64,000 bases of DNA, from assembly GCA_963573385.1 (NCBI GenBank), contig CAUYLG010071490.1, positions 18,562 through 82,561 on the forward strand. The letters run 5' to 3'. The stretch's first letter is position 1. The number at the start of each line of letters is the position of its first letter. A model generated the notes under the pieces. It saw only the letters and a list, made by a program, of their open reading frames with translations, was not told the DNA's origin and searched no databases. The stretch comes from Cacajao melanocephalus. Lineage: Eukaryota; Chordata; Mammalia; Primates; Pitheciidae. Shown here one piece after another: positions 17,451 through 30,288 of the stretch. Both the position numbers and the translations under genes were made by a program.

Positions 17451-18429
17451 GTGGAATCTGAAACCATATAAATGAATTTTCATGCTGTCTCATTAAAATG
17501 CATTAGATCTAACTTGCACTCTGAACAGATCTTTAACCCAAGCATCACTGTATAATCAAACACTGGTCATTTAGATAATACGGGTTGATTCAGTTTAAAT
17601 AGATCTTTCAAATGCTGGTACATTTCATTATACTATTTTTTTAACCCATATTCATTAAATGTCACCATCCCTCTCATCAGGAAATAAAAAGCTGTCATGT
17701 TCATGACGGCAGATTCAAGTTTACTTACTTATAATTTCACTTGAAGCTCAAATGTTAACACTGTGAACCAATACAGTCAGATGTTTTCCCTGTAGTGATA
17801 GGTCCACCTCCCTCAATTTCAAGACAGTCTCCAAATAACCAAGATTCAATAGCCATGGTTTGTCATTCATTCAAGTAAAAATGGTGTTCCACGAAAAAAG
17901 CAGGTACTTCAGTTCACAATGCAAACAACTGCACAAGTGCTTTTCCTGGAGACAACCATCATACTTCGGTAGGCAGAAGTCTTTGTGCACATTTTCCATT
18001 CTCATCACACAGAATATTAAAACAAAAAAACTTAAGGGTAGAGATGAACAATGTCACTGCTTCATCGTGGACAATCCTAAGTGGAAAACTGACTTTTTTC
18101 TTTTTGGGCTCATGCCAGTGAAGAATGTAATGTCTACCTAATAGAGTCTGGAGCCACTGCCTTAATTCACAGTAAGGTGTCAGCAATTTTATGCATCACT
18201 GCTTTTGCACCACCAGTGCAAACATCAACAGGATGAAAATAGCAAATAACACATTAGCATTATTATGAGAACAGTCTTAACCATGCAGACCCTAAAATGC
18301 TCAGGAACTTCTAGGGGTCCATGCACCACATGTTGAGAGCCACTGTATCAGATTAAGGTTGAGGCCGAGAGCTTGAAAGTGGTTTGGCTTCTCCAAGATA
18401 CTCCACATTCATGTAATAAATGTTTTACG
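17451..18429. other. Unique sequence plus possible old DNA-transposon relic
   Basis: At 18300-18352, ending TGTTGAGAGCCACTG, the sequence resembles the terminal end of an hAT-type element. 17840-18300 may be the diverged body. No open coding region is credible. Confidence 0.4.
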
Positions 18430-18590
18430 GTTAGGAGCAATGGCTCACGCCTGTAATCGAATACTTTGGGAGGCTAAGGTAGGAGGGTCACTTGCCAGGA
18501 GTTCAAGACCAGCCTGGGCAACTCAGCAGGACCCCGTCTCTACAAAATACAAAAAAAAAAAAAAAAAATTAGCCAGGTGTGGTGGTAATA
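18430..18590 (+). mobile_element. Alu, 3'-truncated
   Basis: It covers the left monomer and the A-rich linker (18551-18568), then breaks in the right monomer after TGTGGTGGTAATAAA. Confidence 0.88.
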
Positions 18591-19141
18591 AAGTAAGCAG
18601 ATAAGTAAGTAAACAAACAGATACTTTAGTACCCACTAACTGCAGGTCTATATAAACAAGCCATGTTTTGAGATCAAAAGAAATGGAGACTTCTGGATAG
18701 GGTAACAGAGAAATGCCACTATCAATCAACAACACCTCATCCCCTTGCTCCAAATAATGACAGATTAAATACGAATTTTGTATTAACTTCAAAAGACACA
18801 GTTATGCTCAAACATGACAAACATATTTGTGGACCATAACAGAGGGAAAACATAAAGCAATAAACTAATAACACCATGAACCCAACTGAGCTCTAGGACA
18901 AGAAGCAAGCAAAGGCAGTCAGGAAATCAAATCATGCACAAGAGAAGAGAACCAAAAGCTTGTCTCACAGGTAGAAACAAAAAAAGTCTCACAGGTGGAA
19001 ACCAAACAAAAAACTTCTGAAAGAAGGTGAAAAAAGGTATTACCAATAGCTAAAGTTATTACGTCAAACTGCCACCAGCAGTTGTAGAGGGAATAAAAGG
19101 TACTCTATTACATATGTACCTCATATATATAGATATATGGG
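18591..19141. other. Unique intron sequence
   Basis: A-rich and low in signal, with a small near-repeat (GTCTCACAGGTAGAAAC / GTCTCACAGGTGGAAAC) at 18963-19003. No gene is seen. Confidence 0.5.
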
Positions 19142-19273
19142 GTTATTTTTGTATTTTTAATAAAGACAGGTTTTATTACGTTAGGCTAGTCTCGAACTCC
19201 TCACCTCAGGTGATCCGCCCACCTCGGCCTTCCAAAGTGCTGGAATTACAGGCGTAAGCCACGTGCTCAGCCT
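19142..19273 (-). mobile_element. Alu fragment
   Basis: This is the antisense left-monomer part only, ending near CGTGCTCAGCC. Confidence 0.85.
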
Positions 19274-19324
19274 CTATTTTTAAAATAATAATTGAAAGCC
19301 ATTAAAAATGATAAAAAGAAATGG

Positions 19325-19637
<313 letters not shown>

Positions 19638-20234
19638 ACTCTGGTCTCAATTTAAAAAAAAAGAATAAAGAAGAATAAATGGATATTAAAAGAACTATAA
19701 GCTTTCGCGAATTAATAGGAATTTGAAAAGATAGTATCATCAATTATCCATGGCCAAACTCTGGATGGACATGGGATACTTGTCTGAAACCAAGAATCAT
19801 TAGACAGGGTTAATTCCTAGACTGGACACACACACATCATCATCATCATCAGTGAACAAAAAAAAAGACAGATCCAACTCAAATGAAGCACAGTGAAGTA
19901 AAAGAGGGGGAAAAATACAGACTTGAGAGCTGATTTGAGCCCAGCATGATCTTACCAAATTTGTATCTCTTAACCTCAATTTTATCTTCTCTAAAACAGA
20001 CATCCATCACCTTTACAAAGTTATTGGAAGGATTAAAAACCGTAGGTAAAACAAAACCTCAGTGATGTTGCCAAGGGTCTTGAAAAATGGCTCCCTCAAG
20101 AACCGTATGATTTACAGACAGAATCAAGGTTACTAAGAAAAACAGAATTTGGCCTCTTAACTACAAAGTAACTAGGTCTACAACCTAGTTTACAATAAAA
20201 GATATTCATGTTTTCTAATTCCTATATTACTGAT
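19638..20234. other. Unique intron sequence with (ATC)n
   Basis: It contains a short CATCATCATCATCATCA run near 19835. Otherwise unassigned. Confidence 0.5.
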
Positions 20235-21015
20235 ACAGACAGGAGACAGGGAAATACTGTTGAGAAGAGGGCGGTTCCCTGGCAAAGGCCCCACCCTCAA
20301 GCCTTGGAAACCCACAGCCCTAAATAAGAACAAGCATTCCTGTCTTCGTGCCTAAAAGTTGCCTTTTGACCTGCCACATCCCCATATCCTGTACCCATAT
20401 AAACCTCAAGCCCTGGCTCCACAAGGAAACAAATAGAAGAGCAGAAGAAGAGTAGAATAGTGCAGCAGAGGAGAGAAGAGAAGGAACATCTGAACACCGA
20501 GAGGAGTTCGGCTGAGGACAGTGAGAGAGGAAATGGGCCACTGGATGGCCGAATTCCAGGGGAAGATCATCTTCCCACTCCATCCCCTTTCCAGTTCCTC
20601 ATCCATCCCCCTGACAGGTATTTCCATCCCTCAATAAAATCCCCGCATTCACCATCCTCAAGTCCGCATTCACCATCCTCAAATCCATGTTTGACCTGAT
20701 ACTTCCTGGATGCCGGACAAGGACCTGAGTACCAAGACGGCCCTGAGCTATTTAACACTTAAGCCATCCATAGTCAGCAGCAAAACTAAAAGAACATACT
20801 GTACACATGCCCACCTGGGCTTTGAGAGTTGCAGGCTCCCACCCCTAGACACTGCCATGAGGACAGAGCCTAGAGGCACTTGCCCCAGTTCCTACACCTG
20901 CCCGTATGCATGCTTCCCCTCCCAAAAGGGGTCTGAGAGCAGAACAGATGAGCCACAGCCCTGCTGGCAAGTCCTGCAAGGTTGTAGGGTGGGGAGTCAG
21001 GGAACTCTCCCATTT
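20235..21015 (+). mobile_element. Solo LTR of an endogenous retrovirus (class uncertain)
   Basis: This GC-richer block differs in base use from its neighbours. It has LTR architecture in plus orientation: a TATA-like CATATAAACC at 20396-20405, an AG-rich start region, an AATAAAATCC polyadenylation signal at 20634-20643 and a GC-rich end. The CCCTGGCAAAGGCCCCACC start and CCTGCCACATCCCCATATCC motif recall HERV-K-related LTR families, but I am not sure of the subfamily. No gag, pol or env sequence is next to it. Boundaries are approximate. It is antisense to NCOA3. Confidence 0.65.
20645..20683. repeat. 21-bp tandem repeat inside the LTR
   Basis: GCATTCACCATCCTCAA occurs at 20645 and again at 20666. 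The two copies differ by one base over most of the unit. Confidence 0.85.
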
Positions 21016-22899
21016 CATTAGCTGAATAAATTAAGCAAATGGTCTAAATCTTGGTACCTATGAGAGAATTTAAGAGATGTCTCTTGAGAAATACTAAATT
21101 CTCAAAGATGCTAAGATCTTCAAATAGAAAAGTTTTGTCAGTGCTCTTGAATTGTTCTATTAGGCACTTAAAGTGTTTCCTAAAAACCTCTCTGATATCG
21201 TACATTTCACTGTCAAAAGAATTTGTAGAAGCAGAACTCTTATTAGGAAAGGCATTTGGGTTACAAGTGACCAAGGATTACTTTCTCCCCTGAAAAATCA
21301 TGTTAACGTTCATAACTGATTGCTCTGCATTTTTTTTTTAATGTAAAGACACTGGCAATTTAACTAGCCTAAGAAAAGTCCCTTACTATTCATCACTCTT
21401 AATAAAATGGCTTCCTTTCCAACTGCCAAAAGGAAAATGGAAAGAAACTTAGGATTCTCATATTTCAAATAAAATTGAGAGCTATTTAAGTATTGAAACA
21501 CCAACAGTTTACATGGTGCCCTCACACCACAAACTACGCTTAACAAAAACCCAAGTAAAAAATTATCATACACAAAAATAAATTTCAACTTTCTTCTTAG
21601 CAGCTAGGAATCACAGCCTTAAACTACTAAATCATGCCTGGAAATAAAAAGACAGTAAGATTACAGCTGTGCATGGCCAATTTATCTTCTGAAGTCAAAG
21701 CATGTCTCCTGTTACCTTGCAGCACGTCAACGTGATCTGCCTATCAACATACCAAATGGTGGCAGTATCTGAAACCTATACCAACCACAAAAGGTGTAGT
21801 TTTAATTAACAAGTTGGGGCAACATTATGAGCTTTGCAGTTTTATTCTATTCTTTTTGAATTATTATAATTTAAAGAAAATTTTAAAAGGCTAAGAACCC
21901 AGACAAAAAAATTATGCCATTCCAATTCTATTTATGTCACCCTCCAGTAAAATAGCCTTATAAATAGCTTTGCAAAGAGAACAGCAAAATACCAATAGTT
22001 GGGTTTAGAAAAAAAGTTAATTTCTACAATTTAGTTTTCTACAATAGGACAAAATTTTATGGTAAAGATATTAAAGAAGGGCTAAATCAAACAATACAAC
22101 AAAAGAGCTATCTGGAATGTGTTACATTATTATTTGTAACAGCACAGAAACTAGAAAAGATAAATTCCATGTAAATGAATTAAGTAGTCTACATTGCTGA
22201 TTTTCAAAATGCTTGTGTACTCATATAGTATAAGTTTAATATATGGAGCTCATTAAAGATTTATACTTAGTTTCTTGTATTAATGACAAGCAATACATGA
22301 TGGAAAATATATTTAAAGCTTAGGAACATGTGTTGAGCATGTGTGTGCATATAAGGCTTTCGAAGTTGCTTTAAAATGTGAAAACGAATATGGCTCCCCC
22401 CCATTATCCTTGATAAATGTCAGCTGTCATGTACTCGTGTCCAATACATACTATTTTTTACAGAGCAGAAGCCCAGAAAACATAATTTTGAACCCACCAG
22501 CTGCATGTAATGGTTATACATAGCAAATTCTATTTGAGGTCAGAAGTTTAAGGGATTTCAATATCAACTTCTAAATAAGGCAGGCTTTATATGTTAAATA
22601 TTACACAGATTCAAAAACATACTCTAATTAGAAGTTTTTAGAAACAGACAAAATCATAAGAAGGCAATTACTCTAAAAGTTTGGCACATGAGAGACAGGG
22701 TAATTTGTAACGGTGATACAAACGGGACTATTTGTATAGCAGTTCACCTTTTATTAGATCACTGAGCTGATATTTAGGCCAATTCTATTTCTTAAGTTAC
22801 AAAATTAAGTATTATAAAGCTATATATAACCCATCTGACGATTGTCATGTCTATATCTAAAAGCTTAGCAGAAAGTAAACCACCTTAACTTTTGGTCTT
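21016..22899. other. 1.9-kb Alu-free unique stretch
   Basis: AT-rich DNA with no recognisable exon or element. Small open frames at 21051-21293 and elsewhere have no coding features that I can support. Confidence 0.5.
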
Positions 22900-23288
22900 T
22901 GCTATGGTTTGAATATAGTTTATCTCCACAAAAACTCATGTTGAGGCGTGGCCCCCAACATTGTGGTATTCAGAAGTGGTACTTTTAAGAGGCAATTAAG
23001 TCATTAAGATGGATTAATGCCTTTCTCACTCCCTGGAGTTCTTGCTCCCACAGGTTTGGATTAAAGAATGGGTTGTTATAAAGTGAGACCACCTCTTGTG
23101 TTGGTCACTTTGCACATGTTGCTTCCCCTTCCACTTTTCCACCGTGGTGTTATGACATGGCACAAGGCCCTCACCAGAAGCTGACCAGATCTCGAACCTC
23201 CCAGCTTCCAGAATCTTGTGCTAAATATACCTCTTTTATAAACTACCTAGTTTCTGTTGCTGTAACAGAACACCACAAAACTAAGACA
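22900..23288 (+). mobile_element. MaLR LTR (MSTA/MSTB-like)
   Basis: The LTR runs from TGCTATGGTTTGAATAT to ACAAAACTAAGACA, with the typical TTTAAGAGGCAATTAAGTCA, AAGGCCCTCACCAGA and AAATATACCTCTTTTATAAA blocks. The 5-bp flanks (GTCTT and TTCTT) nearly match, as expected for an old solo LTR. Confidence 0.9.
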
Positions 23289-23439
23289 TTCTTTGACTTT
23301 AATAATAAAATATAACTATCAATAGAAATTGTCTTTTGAAAGCATCCCCTGTATAGTATGTGAACTATACTCAAATTGCCTTTTACAGTAAGTTGTTACA
23401 TGAGCAAAACTAAATTCAAGATAGTTAAGGTTTTTTTTG

Positions 23440-23730
23440 GGCCAGGCACAGTGGCTCATGCCTGTAAACCCAACACTTTGGGAGGCCAAGGAGGGCAGAT
23501 AGCTTGAGCCCAGGAGTTCGAGACCAGATTGGGCAACATGGCAAAACCCCATCCCTACCAAAAATACAAAAAATTAGCTGAGTGTGGTGGTGCATGCCTG
23601 CAGTTCCAGCTACTCAGGTGGCTGAGATTGAAGGATTGCTTCAGCTTGGAAGGTGGAGGCTGGAGTGAGCCAACATCACACCTCTGCACTAGAGCCTGAG
23701 TGACAGACTATGACTCCATCTCCCAAAAAA
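23440..23730 (+). mobile_element. Alu
   Basis: This copy is full-length and diverged; its tail (CCCAAAAAAATTTTT) is nearly lost. Confidence 0.94.
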
Positions 23731-23756
23731 ATTTTTAAAAAGACATGTAAGCTTTT

Positions 23757-24088
23757 AAAATTATAAATGCGGCTGGACATGGTGGCTCACGCCTATAATC
23801 CCAGCACTTTGGAAGGCCAAAGCGGGCAGACTGCCTAAGGTCAGGAGGTCGAGACGAGTCTGGCCAACATGGTAAAACCCTCTCTACTAAAAATACAAAA
23901 ATTACTTGGGCATGGTGGTGCACGCCTGTCATCCCAGATACTCGGGAGGCTGAGGCAGGAGAATCACTTGAACCTGGAGGTGGAGACTGCAGTGAGCTGA
24001 AATCACACCACTGCTCTCCAGCCTGGACAACAGAGTGAGACTCCACCTCAAAAAACAAAACGAAACAAAACAAAAAAATTATAAATGC
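23757..24088 (+). mobile_element. Alu with perfect TSD
   Basis: The body is 23771-24074. AAAATTATAAATGC precedes it (23757-23770) and follows it (24075-24088) exactly. The tail is CAAAACGAAACAAAAC-type. Confidence 0.95.
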
Positions 24089-24478
24089 ATTAATCATCTC
24101 CTACATACCATCATAAAAACAAGTTACCTCCACATTTTAAATACAGTATCACTAGTCAGCAGTCTTCCCCACATAGAGGATGACACTCTTAAACGTTTAA
24201 AAAATATATACAAAGGAAGAGAATAAGCCATCAGATCATCTCAAGTAAAATAACTGGAGCTTTTCTACTTGTAAACTACTGCACTTAACTAGTCCTAAAC
24301 AGCAGATCCACCAGGACTATGACTTTTTTGAATTTTTTAAAATTGTATTTATAAACTTGAGAGAAAAAATTGATTTCTGGAGGTACTGTGCAAGATAGCA
24401 TAAAAATCTCACAGACGTTTAGTAAACAAATAGAAAAAGTGAAGATGGATCTGGGTATGGTCTTTTTAAGAATAGTCT
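24089..24478. other. Unique intron sequence
   Basis: AT-rich DNA; no gene seen. Confidence 0.5.
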
Positions 24479-24788
<310 letters not shown>

Positions 24789-25067
24789 CAAGAATACAGT
24801 CTTTCAATGTAAACTTTCTTGACACATGAAAAAGATATGCTGCTTGAATTTATATTGACCATATAATTACAGGATAACCCCTATAAAGAGACTGAATAAA
24901 GCTTTTTAAAAATTGAGGTGAGTGCAATTAACATGTTATTTTTGAAATCTAACAATGTTTGCGACACGAAACCTTTTGAGATCCGGTTCATGAGAAAACC
25001 ATATTTTTCCATAAAATTTCTTTATGACATCATAGTGCTCTTTAGCAGTTTTGCAAACATCAGCTAG
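24789..25067. other. Unique intron sequence
   Basis: No element or gene is recognised. Confidence 0.5.
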
Positions 25068-25444
25068 ATTCTTTAACAGCTTTACTGAGATATAATTCAC
25101 ATATTATAAGCTTACAGTACATGACTGGCTTTTAGTATATTTCAGAGTTGTGTAACTCTCACTGTAATCAATTTTAGAACATTTTCATTATCCCAAAAAG
25201 AACTCAACATCCCTTAGTTGTTATTTCCCCTCCTCCCATTCCCACCCCTCAACTTCATATAACCCAACCTCCCACCCATTCATCCCTGCCCTTGGCAACC
25301 ACTCAGGTATTTTTGTCTTTATGGATTTACCTATTCAGGACATTTAATATAAATAGCATCGCACAATATCTAATTCTTTGTGACTAGCTTCTTTTACTTA
25401 GCGTAGTGTTTTCAAATACATCCACATTGTAGCACATATCAGTT
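25068..25444 (-). mobile_element. L1M 3' region, first part
   Basis: This is the complement of the L1 3' end: TTTACTGAGATATAATTCACAT, CCCAAAAAGAACTCAACATCC, CCCTTGGCAACCACTC, CTATTCAGGACATTTAATATAA. It continues at 25789 after the Tigger insertion. Confidence 0.85.
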
Positions 25445-25788
25445 CAGTCATGCCTAGCTTAATGACAGGGATGCATTCTGAGAAATGTGTCTTTAGCCCA
25501 TTTCATCATTGTGCAAACATCACAGAGTGCATCTTCACAAACCAAAAAATATAGCCTAAACCTAGGCTATATGGTATAGCCTACAGCTTCTACACAATAA
25601 ACCTATGCTGCATGTTAATATATTGAACACTGCAGGCAATTGTAATACAATCATATTTGTGTATCTAAGCACATCTAAACATAGAAAAGATTCAGTAAAA
25701 ATACAGTATTATAGTCTTATGGAACCACTGTGATATATGTGGTCCTAATCCTTCATTAACTGAAACACTATTACATGTTACATGACTG
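25445..25788. mobile_element. Tigger-family DNA transposon (Tigger3-like, internally deleted)
   Basis: It begins CAGTCATGCCTAGCTTAATG and ends in CATGACTG, its inverted counterpart. The flanks fit insertion at a TA-like site within the L1 (TT on the left, TA at 25789-25790). The inside has the paired CCTAGGCTATATGGTATAGCC words of this family. It is non-coding. Confidence 0.75.
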
Positions 25789-25935
25789 TACTTTACATTT
25801 CTGGCTAATACTTCCTCGTATGGATACACCACATTCTATTTATCCACTTATCAGCTGATGAAAATTTGTTTTTCTGCTATTACGAATACTGTTGCTATGA
25901 GTATTTGTGTACAAGTTGTGTGATTATGCATATTC
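25789..25935 (-). mobile_element. L1M 3' region, second part
   Basis: This resumes the L1 from 25444: a TATGGATACACCACATTCT to TTATCCACTTATCAGCTGATG run, then CTATTACGAATACTGTTGC. It is cut by the Alu at 25936. Confidence 0.85.
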
Positions 25936-26235
25936 TTTTTTTTTTTTTCCTAAGAAGGAGTCTTGCTATATCATTCAGGCTAGAGTGCGGTAGCACGATC
26001 TCGGCTCACTGCAACCTCCACCTCTCTGGTTCAAGTGATTCTTCTGCCTCACCCTCCTGAGTAGCTGGGATTGCAACCACATACCACCACACCCAGCTAA
26101 TTTTTTTGTATTTTTAGTAGACATGGGGTTTCACCACACTGCCCAGACTAGTCTCTAACTCCTCATCTCAGGCAATCCGCCCACCTCGGCCTTCCAAAGT
26201 GCTGGGATTATAGGCATGAGCCACCGTGCCCAGTC
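25936..26235 (-). mobile_element. Alu, first of two at the same target site
   Basis: This copy is full-length. It is preceded by ATTATGCATATTCT and followed by ATTATGTATACTCT, a diverged target duplication. Confidence 0.93.
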
Positions 26236-26249
26236 AATTATGTATACTC

Positions 26250-26539
26250 TTTTTTCTTTTGTTGTGACAGTCTTGCTCTGTTGCCCAGGCTGGAGTGCAG
26301 TGGCACAATCTCAGCTCACTACACCTCCGCCTCCCGGGTTCAAGCGATTTTCCTGCCTCAGTCTCCTGAGTAGCTGGGATTATAGGCGTGCACCACCATG
26401 CTCGGCTAATTTTGTATTTTTAGTAGAGACGCAGTTTCACCATGTTGGTCAGGCTGGTCTCGAACCCCTGACCTTGTGATCCGCCCACCTCAGCCTCCCA
26501 AAGCGCTGAGATTATAGGCATGAGCCACCGCGTCCAGCT
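26250..26539 (-). mobile_element. Alu, second at the same target site
   Basis: This copy is full-length. Its flanks, ATTATGTATACTCT before and ATAACGTGTATTCT after, derive from the same L1 word as the flanks of its neighbour. Confidence 0.93.
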
Positions 26540-26606
26540 GATAACGTGTATTCTTAAATATTCTTAAATGAGAAATCATGGGCACTAATAATAAAAAAAG
26601 ATTTCA

Positions 26607-26922
26607 GCCAGGTACAGTGGCTAACACTCAAACTGTAATCTCAGCACTTTGGGAGGATCACTTGAAGTCAGGAGTTCGAGACCAGCCTGGCCAACCTGAT
26701 GAAACCTATCTCTACTAAAAATACAAAAATGAGACAGGTGTGGTGGCATGCACTTGTAATCTCAGGTACTCAAGAGACTGAGGTAGGAGAATCGCTTGAA
26801 CCCAGGAGACGGAGGTTGCAGTTAGCCAAGACTGTGCCACTGCACTCTGGCCTGGGCAACAGAGCAAGACTTCGTCATAAAATAAAATATAAAATAAAAT
26901 ATATATAATAAAATAAAAACAG
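26607..26922 (+). mobile_element. Alu
   Basis: This copy has small deletions in the left monomer, and its tail has expanded into AATAAAATATAAAATAAA-type repeats. Confidence 0.92.
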
Positions 26923-27054
26923 GTTTGATAATATACGCAAATGATGCTTCCAAAGTTCACTAGTAAACAGTAAAAAAGCAGGGTTCTTTAAAAACATTTA
27001 TTCTAAAAATCTAAAAACCATCATGGAATCTTAACTATGATTAATATGTTAATA

Positions 27055-27142
27055 GGCTCTAATGGGGAAAGCAAACAATATGCAAGAAGAAATGGATAAT
27101 GTAAGCAAAGAGATGAAACTCTAAGGAGGAATCAAAAGGAAG
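27055..27142 (+). mobile_element. L1 ORF1-region fragment
   Basis: AAGAAATGGATAATGTAAGC, AAAGAGATGAAACTCTAAG and GGAATCAAAAGGAA follow the start of the coiled-coil part of L1 ORF1 as I recall it. An internal stop is present. The next Alu interrupts it and it resumes at 27411. Confidence 0.65.
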
Positions 27143-27410
27143 GTTAGGCCAAGGTACCTCATGCCAGTAATCCCAGCACTTTGGGAGGCCAAGGCATGTG
27201 GATCACCTGATGTCAAGGGTTGGAGACCAGCCTGGCTAACATGGAGAGTTCCCATCTCTAATAAAAATACAAAATGTAGCCAGGTATGGTGGCGGGCACC
27301 TGTAATCCCAACTACTTGGGAGGCAGAGGTTGTAGGAGCCAAGATTGCACCACTGCACTTTAGCCTAGGCAATAGAATGAGACACTGTCTCAAAAAAAAA
27401 AAAAAAAGAC
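27143..27410 (+). mobile_element. Alu inside L1
   Basis: This copy is complete apart from a missing stretch in the right monomer, and has a pure A15 tail. It splits the L1 ORF1-derived sequence. Confidence 0.92.
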
Positions 27411-27880
27411 AGGTTAGAAATAAAAAAGACTTAACAAATGCAAAATGCTTTTGATGGACTCATCAGAAGACCAAACATAGGAGTGGGGTACCAATGAGAC
27501 TTAAGGTCAATACAAGCTTCCCAAAACTGAAAAAGAAAGAGAAAATGAAAAAGAACAGAATATCCAAGAATGGTAGGACAATGATAAAAAGGTATAACAC
27601 ACACAAAATGGGAATCCTATTCATATGAAATTTTAGAAAAGGCAAAACAGTAGCGACATAAAGCAGATCAGCTGCAGGTTTCTTCTAGTTACTAGGGACC
27701 AGTGGAGATGACTGATTGCACAGAGGCACAAAGAACTTTAGGGGATGGTAGAAATGTTTTATATCATGACTATGGTGATGGTTACATTTCTCAAAAATCA
27801 TTAAATCGTAAATTCAAGGTTGGTAAATGTTTTGTATGTATATTATGCTTTAATAAAGTTGGTTTTTTAAAATCAACTAC
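27411..27880 (+). mobile_element. L1: ORF1 piece joined to 3'UTR
   Basis: 27425-27605 is ORF1-like (ATGCTTTTGATGGACTCATC, then CCAAAACTGAAAAAGAAAGA). From about 27615 the text jumps to the L1 3'UTR (TTCATATGAAATTTTAGAAA, then ATGACTATGGTGATGGTTAC). This fits either a large internal deletion or two abutting L1 copies. Confidence 0.65.
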
Positions 27881-28002
27881 TTAAAGTTAAGGAAAATTAC
27901 AGTGCTTATTGCTAATCCTATGATAAAAAAAAGTGATATGAAATAACTTAGCTAATAAAACAAGAAACAATTTATAAAACATATCAGTAGGAAAAGATAC
28001 TT

Positions 28003-28287
28003 TTGGCTCAGCATGGTGCCTCATGCCTGTAATCACAGCACTTTAGGAGGCCAAGGCAGGTGGATTTCTTGAGCTCAGTTCAAGACCAGCCTGGGTAAAA
28101 TTCTCTTCTCTACCAAAAATATTTGTAAAAAATTATCAGCCAAGTGTGGTGGCATGCACCCGTGGTCCCAGCTACTCAGGGAGGCTGAGGTGGGAGGATT
28201 GCTTGAGCCTGGGAGGCAGAGGCTGCAGTGAGCCAAGATCATGCCACTGCAGTTCAGCCTGGGTGACAGTGTGAGACCGTGTCTAAA
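28003..28287 (+). mobile_element. Alu
   Basis: This old copy has lost its A tail (GTGTCTAAAATTTTC). Confidence 0.92.
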
Positions 28288-28408
28288 ATTTTCTTAAAAA
28301 GAAAGACTTTTTCTAAAGTAGTACCACCACATTGAAAGTATATATGTCAGCAGTTAAAATCAAGTTTATGTTTTAAAACTTTAGAGCAATAAAAATATTT
28401 TAAACAGG

Positions 28409-28856
<448 letters not shown>

Positions 28857-28867
28857 TAAGATAAAAG

Positions 28868-29010
28868 GCTGGGTGCGGTGGCTCACGCCTGTAATCCCAG
28901 CACTTCAGGAGGCCGAGGTGGGCAGATCACGAGGTCAGGAGATGGAGACCATCCTGGCTAACATGGTGAAATCCCATCTCAATAAAGAAATAAAATAAAA
29001 AAAAATTTAA
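28868..29010 (+). mobile_element. Alu left part only
   Basis: About 120 bp of the left monomer run to CCATCTC, then an A-rich AATAAAGAAATAAAATAAAA tail. There is no right monomer. Confidence 0.88.
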
Positions 29011-29034
29011 TTTAATTTAAAATATATATATGTT

Positions 29035-29470
29035 TTAAACAAGAGATGCAAGAAAGGATCACTGCAACATTGTTCATAATTCAAAAGCTAAATGAAACTC
29101 TAGTGTTTGTTCATAATTCAAAAGCTAAATGAAACTCTAGTGTTTATCAATGGCAGATGTGAAAAATGAATTCTAATGAAACCATGCAAAAGAATATAAT
29201 ACATCAGTGGTAAAAATGAATTACACACAACATGACTGGATCTTACAATTTAGAAATCCACCATATTACATTCATTATATTTTTATAAAGCTAAAAAACA
29301 AGAAAAAGTAAACATTTTTCAGGAACACATCCAAATAATATTTTTTCAAACTTTTTAAAATGAAGTTAATTATTAACTCAAAGACAGCTGTGACTTCTAG
29401 GATAGAAGCAGGACGAGTTCAGGAAGAAATACTCAGTGAGCAGGTACACTTAACAAATTGACCGCCTCAT
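29035..29470 (+). mobile_element. Old L1 3' fragment
   Basis: CACTGCAACATTGTTCATAA, ATGCAAAAGAATATAATACA and TTACACACAACATGACTGGA follow the L1M ORF2-to-3'UTR order. It contains the perfect 37-bp duplication. Confidence 0.65.
29072..29145. repeat. Perfect 37-bp tandem duplication
   Basis: The units 29072-29108 and 29109-29145 are identical. Each starts GTTCATAATTC and ends CTAGTGTTT. Confidence 0.95.
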
Positions 29471-29639
29471 TCTTAAGTTCAAGTAGTGGGTTCAAGAGCA
29501 GCCTTCAAAGTATACTTCATAACTCATAATATATACTCTTTAGTTTACATAAAATAATGCATAATTTTGGTTTTTCAAGTAAAAAATCACTATGTGAACA
29601 AACACTGAATCTAACATCTGAGTGAGGTATTGCAATAAA

Positions 29640-29860
29640 TGCATTCCACTTATTCCTCCCATTTAATCCTCATTACAGCCCTATGCAACACAGAATAGTG
29701 AGCTAGATGAAAGTACAGTTCAACATTATCCCCATTTCACTTGAGAACACTGAGACAAAGAAAGGTAAACCCAACCCAAAGTCATATATCTAGTAAGATG
29801 TGGAGCTGGAAATTAAATCCAAGTCATTCTAACTTCAGAGCCAACTTTTAACCAGTCCCA
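29640..29860 (-). repeat. MIR
   Basis: This is an antisense MIR: CCCATTTAATCCTCATTACA, TTATCCCCATTTCACTTGAG, AAGTCATATATCTAGTAAG, TGGAGCTGGAAATTAAATCC. Confidence 0.85.
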
Positions 29861-29975
29861 CCAAATAAATAAATAAACCCTTATGTCATAGTATCAATTA
29901 TTTGTTTTTTCATAGAATCTCAGTATAACCACATCATTTATGGCTATTCTAACAGTTTGGATAGAACTGGCCTAA

Positions 29976-30288
<313 letters not shown>

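Noticed and set aside
17860..18141. 93-codon plus-strand frame, with an opposing 75-codon minus frame
   Set aside because: No family match that I can name; the region ends in an hAT-like terminus and is probably an old transposon body.
20460..21021. Open frames on both strands within the LTR
   Set aside because: They come from LTR control sequence, which is non-coding; no viral gene is adjacent.
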